NCBI GenBank assembly: GCA_944472135.2
Contig: CALYDD020000394.1
Coordinates: 186,001 to 250,000 of the forward strand
Direction: 5' to 3'
From: Trichobilharzia regenti
Lineage: Eukaryota > Platyhelminthes > Trematoda > Strigeidida > Schistosomatidae
DNA: 64,000 nucleotides
A program made the translations under genes and the position numbers. Of the stretch, positions 25,838 to 40,800 are shown one piece after another. Within the stretch, counting starts at the first letter, position 1. Every line of letters starts with the position of its first letter. A model generated the notes under the pieces. That model saw nothing but the letters and a program-made list of their open reading frames with translations, ran no database searches and was not told the DNA's origin.

Positions 25838-28800
25838 GTAAGTAAAGATGTTTTTAGAATTCACTTATTACTGCATACATAAGCAAATTTGCAAGAATTC
25901 ACCATTTGTAGGCTACTAATTTTGCTAACTGAATAAGTTTGCCATTGACTTTTCCATGGAATCTTTTAGTTATTCTTAAAATTCATATATCGATACACTT
26001 AAGACTATGACTTAAAAAAGAGCAAACGGACAGGAATATTTAGAAATGCACTTGTGAATCAAAGTTCAGATGAAATGACTTAAAGTTGTGAAGTGTAAAA
26101 CTATTCCATAACTCTGGAACATTTGTAAATAAACTTATTGGTCAATAATGCGCATCTATGGCACAGTGGTAGAATTCCCGCCAACCACGTATGTGCTCTG
26201 GAGTTCGATTTCCGGCCGATCTCCGACCCTTTATCTCGCTAAGCCAGTAATAAGGCTGGTAAGGAGGGAAATTTAAGCATGAGGCTAGCAACCCTATCCC
26301 ATGAAAATAGACAACAGTCATGCCGAAATGTCAAGCCTCTAGCCTAAAGCCTTGTGTTACACTGGGAACGTGCAGGAATAAAAAATTGGTGAGATGTATC
26401 AAACATTAAAAGTCCATCAAGTAATACAATGCGTAATAAGTCAGTTTGCCTATGAATTTTGATCAAGGGGAAGGAGAATTTCCTTCTGCGCCTTGTGAAA
26501 CCAGGTAGACGTGGAAAACGACGTGTTTCACATATAACCGAAAACTTCTTTCTTAACTCCGCAAAATTAAAGTCCACTGTGAATTTTAAAGATGGTATGG
26601 GAGTTCTAGAATTGTAATATTCCAAAGTCGGCTTTTATTTTTATGATCGATGGCGAACGGCATTTCAATAAGACATAGATCCGGTAGACGAATGGCGGAA
26701 GAAGGACCCCAGAGACATATGCATTATTTTTATATTGTGAAAGGTAGGCGAACTGAGATGTACATCGGAATCCGAAATTGAAGTGACAAATAATAAAATT
26801 CCTCTTATTCAAGAGATATGGAATAGAGACAAGCGAACAACTAACTATTCATGTAGCATCAAAGTATTTCTGAATGAAGGTTTCGTCAAGCATACTGATG
26901 AAGATTCCAAAACTAATCGTCGAAGCTCAAATACCATTAAACATTTCTTTGGGACTAATTTGTTGGGAGAGGCTATAGCAGTTTATCACTTTGTCAGTTG
27001 TCACTGTGATTACGTTATGACACTTGTTTTCATCTGGAGACTTGAGTTGTAGCTGAAGCTGAATGGTTGATATGAGATCTCATATAAAATGATAACTTGA
27101 TAAGTGCTACATTCATACTGACATTTTGCAAATTACTGAGTGGAAAAATGTATGTTTAAGTCAAGAAAGTTTTGCAATTCTTACAATTTTTACAGCTGAA
27201 GGTGAGTAACATGCTTAAGCTTGAATTTTAATTAACCTGTGAATAATTTGTTGCTTGTCTAAACGCAAAGGATTGCTAGAATACAGTCTAAAAGGATGCA
27301 ATGAAAGTAACTAGTATACTCAGTTAAAATATTACCACAATCTTTATATGTAACTGAAAACTTCAACATGTATCTCTTCAGATCAGTAGTTATCACATTT
27401 AAAATGTTACGTATTTTAAAAGGTTTCTTCAATAGTTCTCACATTTGTTTAAAAAAATCAAGATGCAAAGTACTTATTAAATACCTCCTAGTTCAGACTG
27501 TACTCACTGCACAGCTAGCACTTAGGCTGTTCCCTGATTTCTCTGGTTTAATATTATTGTTTCCAGAGACTTAGATTTGATAACAGCCTTGTATTAATAC
27601 ACTCCTTGTGATTGGCAGGCAAGTTATGTGTTACTCTCAGTAATTACTCACAATAGGACATAAATCTTATGCTTTAAAGCTGACATCGAAGAATATGTAA
27701 CTTCTTGAAAAAGCCTAAAACATTCATATACTAAAACGCTTCCAAAAAGAAGATTATTATTTGAAGAATGAATCCACTGACTTTCACCATCAAACTCGTT
27801 TGTAAGTGAAGTGAATACACGTAATTCACTCCCAATTTGAACAATCATTGTCAAAATTTGTGTCAGCCGATACCACCTGGAGTAAGATTACTAATTAATA
27901 TTTAAAAGGAATGCTTTTCTCCCCTATCATATCAACAAATTCACTGATTGAAATCACTTAAATCTATAATATGTGAGAGGGTGATGAAATCAAATGAGCA
28001 GAAAGACAAGTTATACAAGAAAAAAGGTTAGTTGAAACATAGCTGTATCAAATAAGCACAGCTAAATGTATGTTTTAAAAGACGACACTGATTCGAAGTT
28101 GAAAACAGAAGACTACTATTTGAATTTCAACTCAATAATCTATGCAAGACGATGAAAGTAAGTAAACGTGCATTATTATTTAAAATATATTGAAATACTT
28201 TTTATTTCATATTATTCATTTGGGAAACGTCAAATGAAACTTCCAAATCAAATTAAAGACGTTTGTAAGATAGAATAAACTAGATATTGCGAGCAAAGTG
28301 ATCCACTATTTTATTGATAAAGCGCTCTTAACAGATAGAATTTCCATATCTGGGGAAAACATGCACTCTTGCACTTTCTTCACACAGCAACAGCCACTGT
28401 ATCGTATTATGTATGGCTGCCGACCTGTAATTCACACACCTTAACGTTATATTGCAAATTTTGTTTTATTATGAACCTCTAATCTACATGATGTTTCGAG
28501 CCTAATCAATTTGGAACACTTATAAGATATCCGTGAATCTGTCATATTTCAGAGTAATTTAAAAGCATATATTCAGCATCACCTTAAAGTATGTAGAGGC
28601 TGTAGTTTTAAACAGTGGGGTGTCTCTTGCCAACGGCTCTTAGTTGCCTTCTCATATGTCTTTGGTCAGTACTGCTGTATTTACGTGTAACGGTGTGCAG
28701 CTCAATTAAGATGGCATCCAGATATACGAAAGATTGGTACCGCTAGCAGTCTAATAAATGTGCCTAAATTCTATAAAACCAGGAGAATCATGTTGTGTAC

Positions 28801-31800
28801 AGAAGTTATTCGTTCTTGCTTATTTCAAGTTTTTTTAAAATTTTATTTGCCATATTCCATTTAACGATTGAACAATTTAAAATTTTTCAAGCTTTATTAA
28901 CTCTAATCTACTCATTTCATTTACCATCTTAATACATTTGATGTAAAAAAAATTCAGGTATTCATTCAAATATCAGAATTGACTAAGTCTTGCTGTCATC
29001 TGTTGGACAGTATTGTATACTCCATCAACTCGGAATTCATAGTCATACAATCCAGTAATCTGTCACTGCGAAATTCCTAGTTAATACAAGTTTGGCAAAT
29101 AAAAAAAGACGGAATGTGCATGCAAATACATCCGTAAGATTACAAAACTTTAATCATCGCTTAGAGCATGTACTTCACTGAAATATTTATTTCAGCTTTC
29201 ATATTGTATTCATTTTCTCACACGCATTTCTCAATTGCAGGATCACGAAAGATTCGCAACCTACTCATGTCTCCTATACTGACCCAATGAAGTCTGTCTT
29301 TAAATCTGTGTTGATGCGATAACCACAGTCGCGTCATATCAGCCTGGATCCACCACTGAATGCTATGATTGAAAAAATCATTTCTTCCATTTATACATGT
29401 AACTGCATTTGTGAACATCCCACCTGTATGAATAATGTGTACAAGTAGGAATTGAAAATGCTGGCCACTGAGGTTTCAGCCACCATTTGATAAGTGATTA
29501 TGCTGAGATTGACTTTCTTAAGTGGACTAAAGCCTGGTTAAGATAACAACGAGTAAATCTTATCAGTTGTTGGTGAATCTTTTGATGAAATAGACTACTT
29601 TCACTCATGTGTCTGCTTACTTGCGATGGTTAAAATGCTCGATCATTCTGTTCAACCATTACTGAAAACTAGTGACTATAGATACGGAAGAAGACTGAAT
29701 GAAATAAACAAGTAGCTGTGCTTAGTTTACATCTGCGAATATGACATAACACTACGTGACCAAGTGATCCCATATCACTGACTCCATTCAGTTTTCAAAC
29801 TTTATTGTCAACAAACCACTAATTACTCATCAGACGTTAAATTGATTTAGAAATAAATTCATAAATGGGCTTCAGTGGTGTTATCGGGGAATGTTCAATT
29901 ACTTAAAATGTAACCAATAAAAATTACGGATGAATGCCCAACAAGTTTAATTCAACGATATAAAATTCCCCTTGAAATCGATACAAAGTTTAGGTCAATG
30001 TGATTTTCAACCTGACCGGATGTGTAGTATTTCGATGAAGTGATATAATGTTGAAAAATCGATATAATTCTCAGGCGAGCAGGTTCATTTACATAGATCT
30101 GAGACTTCCGGTTTTTTGTGTAGTGTTGACCACCGAACGATTATCTTCAATACAATTTGCATACAGGCAACATTGTAGAGTACATTTATATTAACACGTT
30201 TCGTGATACTATCTGTGATGGTGTCAAATATTTAATTCCTTGAATTAAATGTCATCATCTCTGAAAATACTACTGACATAAAATACAGCAGTTTAATTTT
30301 CTAACTGCCCTGTATCCTTGCAGTCAAGGTTTGTATCTAGAAAATACCTCAATCTTTTTAGTGCTTCTGGGCATACATTAGTTTAAATATAATCAATATT
30401 TTTCAGTAAATTAAATGGGAAAATTCAATATACAAACATTTAGTATGTAAATGTGAGTCAGGCATATCTTATTCACTTTGGCAACTTGATCGTCCTTTTA
30501 GATTTTCAATGTTGGAGTTGCTGCGAATTGACGTAATCTCAAGATCAGTTTATGAACAAAACTCTCAGTTATTAATTTAGTTTACTCAGCTTGAATGACT
30601 AAGGTATCCATTAACATGTCTCGCATTTCGCGCGGTATGTTTCCACAATTCATAAAACAACAAAACTACTTGTTAACATTTTGGTGCTATGCTGACGTTT
30701 ATCGGGCACTGTTGTGTGAGTAGGATTCCCGTTGACAAGTTTCATCCGTATTTAATGTTTAGCTATGTTTCTCAAATAAACATGAACAAGAACCATACAT
30801 AGATTTTATACGCAGAGAAATGTGAGGATATACAAAACTGGCATTAGAACGAACTTCACATTCTCAATTTTCAAAAAGAGACTCATCATTTTGGTGACAC
30901 CTGATTATTTATGTAATTCATAGAATTTATCCCCATATTTTCAAATGCATAGCCTTAGGAAGTGAGTTGACTTATTTGAATTTTAACTTCTTGAGAAAGC
31001 TGTAATAAAAGACTTAGCCTCTGGATGAGCGAAAAATGATACTAGTTTCATTTGGACATTGTTACAGCCCACTTACTAATAACAGCCTATAATTATGTTT
31101 CTTTGACAAGTACACATGTATTTATTATAATTCGACGTGTGGATAATGAGTGAGACATATGGCTTTCACAGTGCATCGAAAATTCATTCTGTCCCCTGCA
31201 GTTAATTTATCTGACTCAGAGATTGCTTACAAAGACTTCATTATCTCCTCTCACTATCTCCTGGATGCCACAATATACTGCCCACCTCGACCTTTCCAGC
31301 TGGGGTCTCAACAGAGGGTCACGGTGTGCGATTTCACTTCAGTGTACCTTCAGTCCAGTAAATTTCATTAACCTGTGGAAATATCTGATTCAGTCAAGTT
31401 TGTGTACGTTAAAACCGCCATCTGAATTTTGTCTACTAATCAGGATTTCGATCGCTTAACAGTGTTGCGTAAGTCGGCTATTCTTAACTGTTTACTGAAT
31501 GAACACAACTGAAATTTCAATTGTCGCACAAGCGAAAGCCATTAGAGATTAAAGGTATTTTGAGGAGAGAAGGTAATCAGTACTCCAACTTTATTTTCAT
31601 TCCATATAATTCAGCAGACAAAGTGATTACATTATTTCCTTCAAAAGATAAACCACAGAGACACTGTCAGTTTACTTCATTTGAAGCTTACACTGTAACG
31701 AGACCCTCATTATGTTTCAATGTGTCCCCTTAAAGAATATGGTAAGTAAACAGTTAACCGATGGAACATGCATTTCTAATGTCTGTGATTGCTACATAAA

Positions 31801-34800
31801 TCAAACAGCACAGAATAAGTGTCAATAAAATTTAAAAAATGGCAGTTTCAGGTTGTTGATAAGTATTTATGTTTTCAAATGGACATATCCCCCTTGATTA
31901 TTATTATTATTATATCCTTTAATTCATAGAGGAACATAGGGCTTCAGCTGCGCGTCTCCATTGCCTTCTGTTTTCTGCCAACTTTTTCACCCCGCTCCAA
32001 GTCTGCCCACATGCTTTCATCTCCTCTTCACATGACCTCTTCCAAGTCACCCTTGCACTGACGACCAACTCGCCGCTTCCCTTTCGGCCTGGTTTCACTC
32101 GAGCAATGGCTTGTCTAGCGATGTCACTTGATGGTTTCCTCAGAGTATGGCCAATCCATCTCCATTTCTTCCTGCCTATTTGTTTCACAATCGGCTCCTG
32201 GTTAGCTCGCTCATTGCCAGAGATCCGTGTTGCTGATCTTTTCTGGCCAGCCATATGATCTTGGGTATTGAGCGAAGACAACTGTTAATGAAGGTCTGAA
32301 GTTTGTTTGAGATGCTGTTTGTAACGCGCCAAGTCTCTGATCCGTACAGTGAGTAGCACTGACTTCATATTGGAGTTGAAAATCCGGATGTTATTTTTAA
32401 TGCTGAGTGCTGTTGACTTCCACACAGACTTAAGAGTAATGAAAGCTTGTCTTGCTTTTCCGATTCTGGCTTTGATATCCTCGTCAGTTCCGCCTGTAGT
32501 TGAAACAATGCTTGCCATGTAGATAAAGGAGGTTGTTTCTTTCAGGTTCTTCCCATTTATGCTGATTGTTGTCTGTTGCCATTGTTTTCTCTGTTGGTGT
32601 CGGCCAGGAATCGTCATCACCTCTGTTTTGTCCATGTTCACCTGAAGTCCTATCTTTGATGCTTTCTCTGCCAGCTTGTTGCTTTTAACTTGCATATCTT
32701 CCAGAAAATTCTCTATTCTGAAAAGATATTTTTGTTTCTAAATCAACCTGCTTTAAGTTCAAAAACGTGTGGTTCCTGTCTATTCAATAATGTTTTGTAG
32801 ATTTTGCTTGTGCTAATTGTTTTAAGGCAGGTCCGCAATAATATCAATAAAATATCATTAAGGCCAGTGTAATAGTGCCGTTTTAAAAATGAATTCCAAT
32901 AACATTACTCCACCTAAGTGGGTCAATTCCAGTTGTATTTTCCTTGCAATTATAAATGTGAATGCATTTAATTTCAATTAATTTCTGGAATTCGGTCGAA
33001 CGTCTACTTATAAGTCCATATGAACATCATTTCGCCAAAATATGGACAAGGAAATGCTTGCGTGGAATTATTGCATCTTCTATGATAGGACTGCGAGAAT
33101 AAAATGTTTTTGAAGAGTGATCGTCCATCTTGTGTAACATTTCCTTATCATGAATTCGGATTTCACGACGTCTGAAGTAATTTGCGAGTGTCATTTGAAA
33201 CTGCTTTGGACAACAGTACTAAATAACATTTGAAAACAGAATAATTCTCATACAACCGGTTCCTTTTATTAGTTTGAAGAGAGAAAGAACGAACATGTTT
33301 GCAGGATGATATGAGCCCGTTTAATTTCGTGGATACTTATCAACTGCATACATCCTAAACAAAAGGAAATTATAAGTTTCAAAAACGTTTTGGAACATAC
33401 TTTTCATAATTACTTGGACTTATAGATAGAAGGTATAAAGAACATAATTCCAGAATTTGCTGTAAGTAGACAGATTATTTAGTGTCAAAACAACAACTAC
33501 TTTTAATTCCTACCAATTACTCCTTATGATCGTGGAAAAGTTGTAACCAGTTGAGGAGAATCCTCGAAATAATAAACGATGAGCTCATATTATCCTGGTA
33601 CAATTGTTGTTCTTGCTTTGTTCAAAAACCAACTAATTATATATAGTGGAATTAGATGAGAGAGGTTAGAGTTCAGCTTTCTAATGGGAAACACACATTG
33701 GTTAGAGGCATATTACAGGGTAAGGGCAGAGAACACAGTGAATTTACACGTCTTGTGATGGAGAGTTTAAGAGGGTGGGGTTGAATAGTGAAGTAATATT
33801 TTTTAACTTAAACAGACAATTTAGTAGATTTAGAAACTTGAAGGTCAAAATTGGATAGAATGTTTTGTAACAAGACAAACACATAGGCATACTGACAAAA
33901 AAGTAAAACAAAATTCTCGTTTACTGAAATTATTCTTTTAGTGGGTGACAGTCTGAGATGTGATATCTCAGTGTTCTCTGCGATTTGATGTGCAAAAAAT
34001 AAATCAAGGATTCAGGGAACCAAAACATAGTCAAATCACACAAGAAGAGGCAAATATGTGTTTAAAAAAGCAATTTATACTTGGAAGTAAAAGTGGAAAA
34101 TTCTTTGAAATATTTCAAATAATTTTGTCATAGAATATAGAACTTCAACGGTAAATTTCCATTTCACTCTGTCCTCTACAGTGTCCTTTAGCCGCCTCAG
34201 TGACTGATCACAAGCTGTCATCTCCGTGTCACACTCAACTCTTAGTTGCTCAATCTAGTTCAACTCGAGTGTCTGGAGCACGATATCACTCAACAGACGT
34301 CTCAGTGTGTTTCCGATATATATATCCACTTTTTCTTGGCTTTTTTAATGGGAAATGAGTCCTTGAATTCGAAAAGTTATTTTTCCCTTCTCATTCTCAG
34401 CTGATCTTTAGCATAAAGCGAAGGCGGGTGCTGATAAAAGTATAAAGCACGTGTGAAACGCTTTTATAACTAACTCTGCTATTATAAACAATGATTCTTT
34501 CCAAAACATCAAAAATCTGTTACAAAGAGATGAAAAATGAAACGCCTATAAATCTGAGCTTCCTCAAAGCATGCTTATTTCTTACAAGACTGTTTGATCA
34601 AGTGTCAACTGATACACATAATATGGAACAAGCCTCTGTCAAAGTACTCATCTTTTATAGTTTCATTGCCAACGAAATTCCTAATTATACACTGAGACTA
34701 AATTAATGCTGTGAAAATGAAAAGGCTTCCTTGTTGTTATCTTCAAATTTCAACAATTTTTATACAGATGGAATGACCGTGCGGTCTCACCATTATGAAT

Positions 34801-37800
34801 ATCTCTTGGAAGCGCAACCAACGGCATATGTGAAATGATGGTTTTAATCTTCATTCAATCTGTTGGGTATACTCAACAAAGGGTGGAATATACATCAACT
34901 CAACTACATAGGAATATCCTGGGGCTAATTATTATTGCTAGAGATGCAAAATAATTATGTGAAGAATATTTCAAACGCATATAAATTGTTCATACATTAT
35001 GCATTTTAAATTTGTAGCAATTTGTGCACTCAGAGTATTAATGTTTTCATGAAATGAAATGTCCGAATGCTAAAGTGATATCTGTTGGATTTCTCACCGG
35101 AAGCTAACATTTTCTGAATGTCTGGAGCCCATAAAATAACAGTGAATGATGAATGGGTTTGTGTAACACTACATAGTACGTCTATTTTGAGAAAAAATAC
35201 TTAAATACGTGATGCTGTTTGATAAATTATGCTTCAAAGTTAAACACTTTTCTTCAACAAGTAGAAGCATACTATTCTAAAGTAGGCTTATTTTCCTTAC
35301 TTATCTCATTCTAGTATGTAGATGTGAGTGCAAAGAAGCAACTCAGTTTCCTAATAAATCATTTTTGGTGAATTTGTTTACTTGTTTTTCGTTCCTGCCA
35401 TAAGTGGACATCATTAGGAGACCAGTTTACTTTCAAAAAGTGCACCAATAAACATAGAATGTTGAGCCTGCATTACTGATATGTTCATAAAAAGGCTTAC
35501 CATTGCTTTAAGTAATGCATTTGTGATTTGTAAAACATCTCCATAAACACAGTTTTAGAAAAGTTTGGTTGCTATTCAGGTTTCACACTCACAATACGCT
35601 ATTCAGGATAAAATTTAAAAAAAAACAGGCATTAAATTGGTAAAAACCAGAGCGAGAGTCGAATGAAATTTAAAGCGTTAGTCTCAAAAGGTAAATCACA
35701 AGTAAGACGGATCCACATACCTGTTCCGATTGTAGGCATTTCAGTCTTTTCTGGCAAATAGTTTATATGCGTAAGTTGAAATATAAGTAAAATAAATAAA
35801 TCTTTGAACGCATTTCGCGGTGTTTTAGTCATCTGAACACTGCATTTCACCATCCACAGTGTTAAAACCGAGAATTCTTTTATCAGTTTTTCTCGTCCCT
35901 TAACTTTCATGAGTATATTCGAAAATCTAATTAGGCCAAAATTAGACTTTAAGTTTGATTCCATATTAAAGTCTGTTCAGTTAAACACGATTTAAATCAC
36001 GTCGCAGTGTCTACTGAATCGCAGATTTACAAATCCTCACAAAGTAATTAAAACCAGAATTCTGTTGATTGCACTTGTAAGCCTTACGGAAAAACAAGAT
36101 TATTTTGACTTGCTGGATATTTGGCCTTCAAATGCTATGTCTCAGAAACAATTCCGCAGAGAGTAAAAATACGTTATCCTCATACTACGGATCCGGAAAC
36201 AAGCTCCACAAACCCTTTTTAATTCCTGTTTAGTTCAGTCTTTATTCATTCCATCAAACCGAATCAGAACTTCATAAATAATCGTTCAGCTAACAAACCG
36301 TGCCGGTTGTGGATATCGATATACTATGTCCTCAGGTATGAAAATGTAGACAAACTGGTGACGGAAAATTAACGATTAAATGGAAAATGTAGACTGATCT
36401 CTTTGAATGTTGGGCTTGAAGAATGAATATGGGAATAGAATATAATTTTAAGCTTTCAGTCTCATATCTTTTTTTTCTAATAAGATTATATCTTAAGAAA
36501 CGATAGACAAAGTATAATCGTCAGGAAAAAAACAAATTCTTACCACTAGCTGGCTTCAATCACAAATTCTCTGGAAAACCAGTCATTCCGCCTCAATCTG
36601 GGACTCTTCGGTGGTATGCATTCACGAATATTTGAACTCCCAACCTGCAAGGAGAGCTCATAGACTATTCAGCTACCGGAAATAATCATAAGGTTCATTG
36701 CTTGCAGCTTCTCCCCGTTTGTAACGTATTGGTCAGACACTCACCTGTGTCATCTCTTCTGCTTAGAACATTAGTGGGTGTTTGTTGATGAAGAGTCGAA
36801 GATCGGGACAAAACAGGAGACCAGTGCTTCTTGATTTTCCACTGATTTTCTTACCGATCCATTCTGGTGATCAAACCAGTAAACAATCAAGTCCCAGAAA
36901 ACCAACACTTAAAAACGCATTTTTTAAAGCAGATAATTTTATTCATATGCAACTTTTAATGTTACGAAATCTACATTCGCCTATTGTTTGTCATGTTAAA
37001 GCTTTCGGTAAGTAAACAGCTAGCTAAGCGGAAAAGTATATATGATGACTTTGATGATTACACAAATGAAATTATATAACATCAATATTACTAGAACTTA
37101 TGAGATGGAAATCTCTGGAAATCGACCAACATTTATCTTTATTTTATTGATTGGAATACAATGCTCTTGATTCTCAATGTGAATTGCGCCTAAATATTTA
37201 AGAAACCTGTCAATGATGTAGAAATATGAATGGCTTCGCTGCATGAAGGGCAGTTGTGAGCTTCTGTGTGTCAGCCTGCCCTGTCATTACAATAAAACAG
37301 AAACTCTCACTGAGGCACATCTCTTAGGAAACCAATTTGGGCATATATTTCAACAACGCGTTAAATTATAAAATGACAGTTTATCCTGGTTTCGTGACAA
37401 AGCAACTGAAGATTCCAAGGAGTACATTTCTTAAACTGCAGTCACTGGCATTCAAGCGAAATATCTGACGCGACATTCTGGGATCTGTTACTGTTGTTCA
37501 GCCATTTATGTTCAACGAATTCACAGATGAGAAAAAGTCAGATTTTCTAAAACCTCCACAGTTTGGAGACTGTATTTTGTCTGAAACTTCCACCAACTTG
37601 CTAGTGAATTATTTTCTTAAAATGTGTAGGCACAGTACTCAATTGAAGATTCTTTTATTCGCACAATTGGTGTTATGCAGAAACGTTTAGGCTGAGATGC
37701 ATTTCTGTCATACATATGTGGAGTGGCAAAAAATTTCTACTTCAGTGAATTGATTTAAAAAAAATTTGGCCCCGTAGCGAATGGCGATGATCGTAAGCTT

Positions 37801-40800
37801 CAGTTATCCTTGTTTTTGTAATATTATTTATTTATTCCTTATCATTGACATATGAAAATTTGAGTAAAGAAATTAATATTAGTGCGAAATTGACTATAGA
37901 TGTATAATTTTAGTAAATTACATTGAATCTACCGGTAAATGTCATTCTTTATCATAGCTGTTTACGCATTGAAAGAACAAAAGCGTGGAAGCCTTGAGAT
38001 ATCTACTTTTGGCTTAAAGCGATGTAACTGAATTTGAAATAATCGATAATATATAAGAACTCGAGTGAAATGGAACACAGATCCAAACGATTATGATTCA
38101 CGTATGACCAGACTAATAAGTGAGAATAAAGTTAAATTCAGCCTTAATCATTTTATTTACTTTAGTGATAAACTCCTTTTTATATGTGGTGTAACAATGC
38201 AATAAATGGAATTCATTTTCAAAATTAACCAGTAACTAAAGGTACGTCTAAATCTCCCATTTAATGTGTGTGTGTAGCTTTAACTGAATGCATAGATTCG
38301 ATTGCTGAATTCTGAGCATAAACTTTGAATTAATGAAACAGATTGACGATTAGCAAAATACTGGGCAAACGTTTTTGATATAGCTGTATCCTCTAAGCTG
38401 CATGGTTTCGTTTTGCGAAGCTTTCATTGTGCTACTAAACAATATCTTTGGTGCATGCTTTAAATTAAAATATGCAAAAAAAGTGTCTAGGTAGGGCAAT
38501 AAAAGCTTCGCAAAGAAAACATCCAGCTAAGAGAGCACAAATACATCAAAATCATCCACCTAAGCTGCAGATCGTCTCTTTTGTAACCAGGCAAACTGTT
38601 AAATATAGTTGAAGAAGATTCAAACGAACTCATGAGTTTCGAGATGACAAATAAAGTGACCAGGACATTTTGATAAGCATCAGTTTAACAGTGACTGTCC
38701 GAATAATCATGGGCTTTCGAATAACCAAGTTGTTTGCTAACCCAGAAAACCTTCCTGCTTATTATAAAGATTTACAGCTGACCTTCAATAACCACTGGAA
38801 TACAAAAGTATTTAATTCCACTTTCATCCAATGAATTCTGATTGAAAGACAAAACTTTGTTCAAACTAGAAAACTTACAAGTGCTAGACATAAAGTTCTA
38901 CCACATGAGTGAAATGACCAGTCAATGGACTGATCAATAATTTCGTTGTGATGATCACAGGTCACTTGTTTCTGAGCTTTGGATAATGACTACTTACTTC
39001 TTTATAAAATGATTTCAGAAATCTGGTGATTAGAGATTTTGTGACAAAATACCGTCACAGAGGGACAGAGTCCTTTAAGTTTGTATTTATAAAAACAGTA
39101 CGTTTGTGAATGTCTTCAGATGATCTAAGTACGTTTCATTACTGCATAAGTTGAAATTTGAAATTTATTACACACTGAAAAACAATTCAGACAATGTGAA
39201 TTTCTGTTTCCTAAGCAGTTTGAACGTTTTCTTTAAATAAAGATCCATTCTGAAAATGATATTGATATAGGTGAAGTATTTGAATGTACTAGGTTTTATT
39301 TTTGAAGAAGGATCGAAAGTTATTTATTTTATTGAGTGGGAAGGTATAACTTCACATACGTTCAAACACATATTTTCTCTGATATTCCTGGCAACTTCCT
39401 TAACAGTATATATTCAGAAGAATTCTGAAACATAGTGAATGAAACGTCACATAGTGGACATTTCTTATTCGTCAATCATCAGGATAAGGAATATAATAGC
39501 TGAGTGAAAGGCAGTCAACTCGCTTCGACTAATAGCTGAAGCAGGATATTGTCGATGTGTTATTTATTGAAAAATTTAGTTTGGTCTAATGTTTGTACTT
39601 TTGAATTAGGCGTAAAAGCAAAGGACTACTTTGAATTTGTATTTTACATTTTTAATTCGAATTCTCTTATTTCTCAGGAGATATAAGTAAGGTGGATAAT
39701 AGCATCAAAACTAAGTAAAGTTTAATTTCAAAAACTCTGGTTAGTTGAAATAAAATGTGGAGAAAGTATTAATAGTTTTGCACACAACAAGTAGGCGTTG
39801 ATTAAATAAAAACCATTCTACAAAGGTCTAATCGTTTGGTGAAATTATTCATCAAATCTTGGGAATACTTCAAACACTATAGTCTCTGGTAATAAGATTG
39901 ACCTATTCTTTAAATTGACTTTATTAATAGTACACTGGAAAATATGTTTAAATAAACAGAGTACAACTTTAAGGATTATCAATGGTGAGAACCGAATGTT
40001 ATTCTAATTGCAAAGACTAAAAGCCTGGATTTCCTCTACTACACCATTTCATCTCCTATTCGAGGAAATCAAAAAGTATTCCATTGTCTAACTTTCTCAT
40101 GGTGAAACTTTCTGTCAACGATTATAAAATAATATCATTTCAGTGAGAAAAACGTTAACAAATCACGTTCACATCCATCATGTGTCTTTTTAGTGGGAAA
40201 GTGTGAGTCATGTCTTACTTCAGTGTTTGTTTTCATTCAAGCCAATTCGGGATTATTATTTGACAGAAAGATACATTGAGAACAACCAGCACTTCAAGCA
40301 ACTTCGTCATCCCCTATGAAGGTGTTGGAGGTGTATTGCTTTTATATAAATATCTAATTTCACTTGCCTAAAAGTCAGTTAAACTCAATAAGCTGGAGTG
40401 TATTTTAATATTGTGTTCAATGTGTATCTTTATTCTCAGAGGGTTAAAACAATTACCCTTTTACACGATTCATTTTGTTAAAGTTCGTCATCAGTATTTA
40501 CCACTTGTTCTAATAATTATTTATGATACTGATTAACTTCTACTTGTCCCAACATATTCTACCTAATTTTGAAAATTCCAATTGTGAGAACACAATACTT
40601 GTAGCAGTTGATCAATGTTGTAACATCGCCACAAATGATGCAAACGTCATCTACGTACCTTGAATACAGTTTTAAAATTTCAGTGGTCCATCATACTTCA
40701 TCATTCTCAGCGCTAGTTATGAGATAGTTTGTCGACAATGAACTCAAAAGAGATCCCATTACTTTTGTTTGTATATGGTGTCCCTGAAGATGAATTGTAC

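Noticed and set aside
26152..26225. A functional glycine tRNA gene
   Set aside because: The acceptor stem does not pair, and the sequence continues into a body shared with two other copies; it is a SINE head.
26783..27052. 89-codon plus-strand frame in the first MEG intron
   Set aside because: Hydrophilic but without motif, and its boundaries show no splice sites that would fit phase 1.
27141..27149. 9 nt unit TGGAAAAAT before gtatgt
   Set aside because: Would leave an intron of only 46 nt before the 27,196 exon, and the acceptor is weak.
33708..33719. 12 nt unit gcatattacagg between gag and gtaagg as a further micro-exon
   Set aside because: Poor acceptor (no pyrimidine tract) and a choice of several AGs; left out although it would keep the frame.
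35632..35964. 110-codon minus-strand frame
   Set aside because: No motif, lies inside a candidate intron, and a frame of this length is expected occasionally in 64 kb.
37778..37792. 15 nt unit cgaatggcgatgatc before gtaagc
   Set aside because: In phase and open, but the acceptor is purine-rich. Kept only as a possibility.
37914..37934. 21 nt unit after gtataattttag before gtaaat
   Set aside because: Good acceptor and open in phase 1, but the donor gtaaat is weak.
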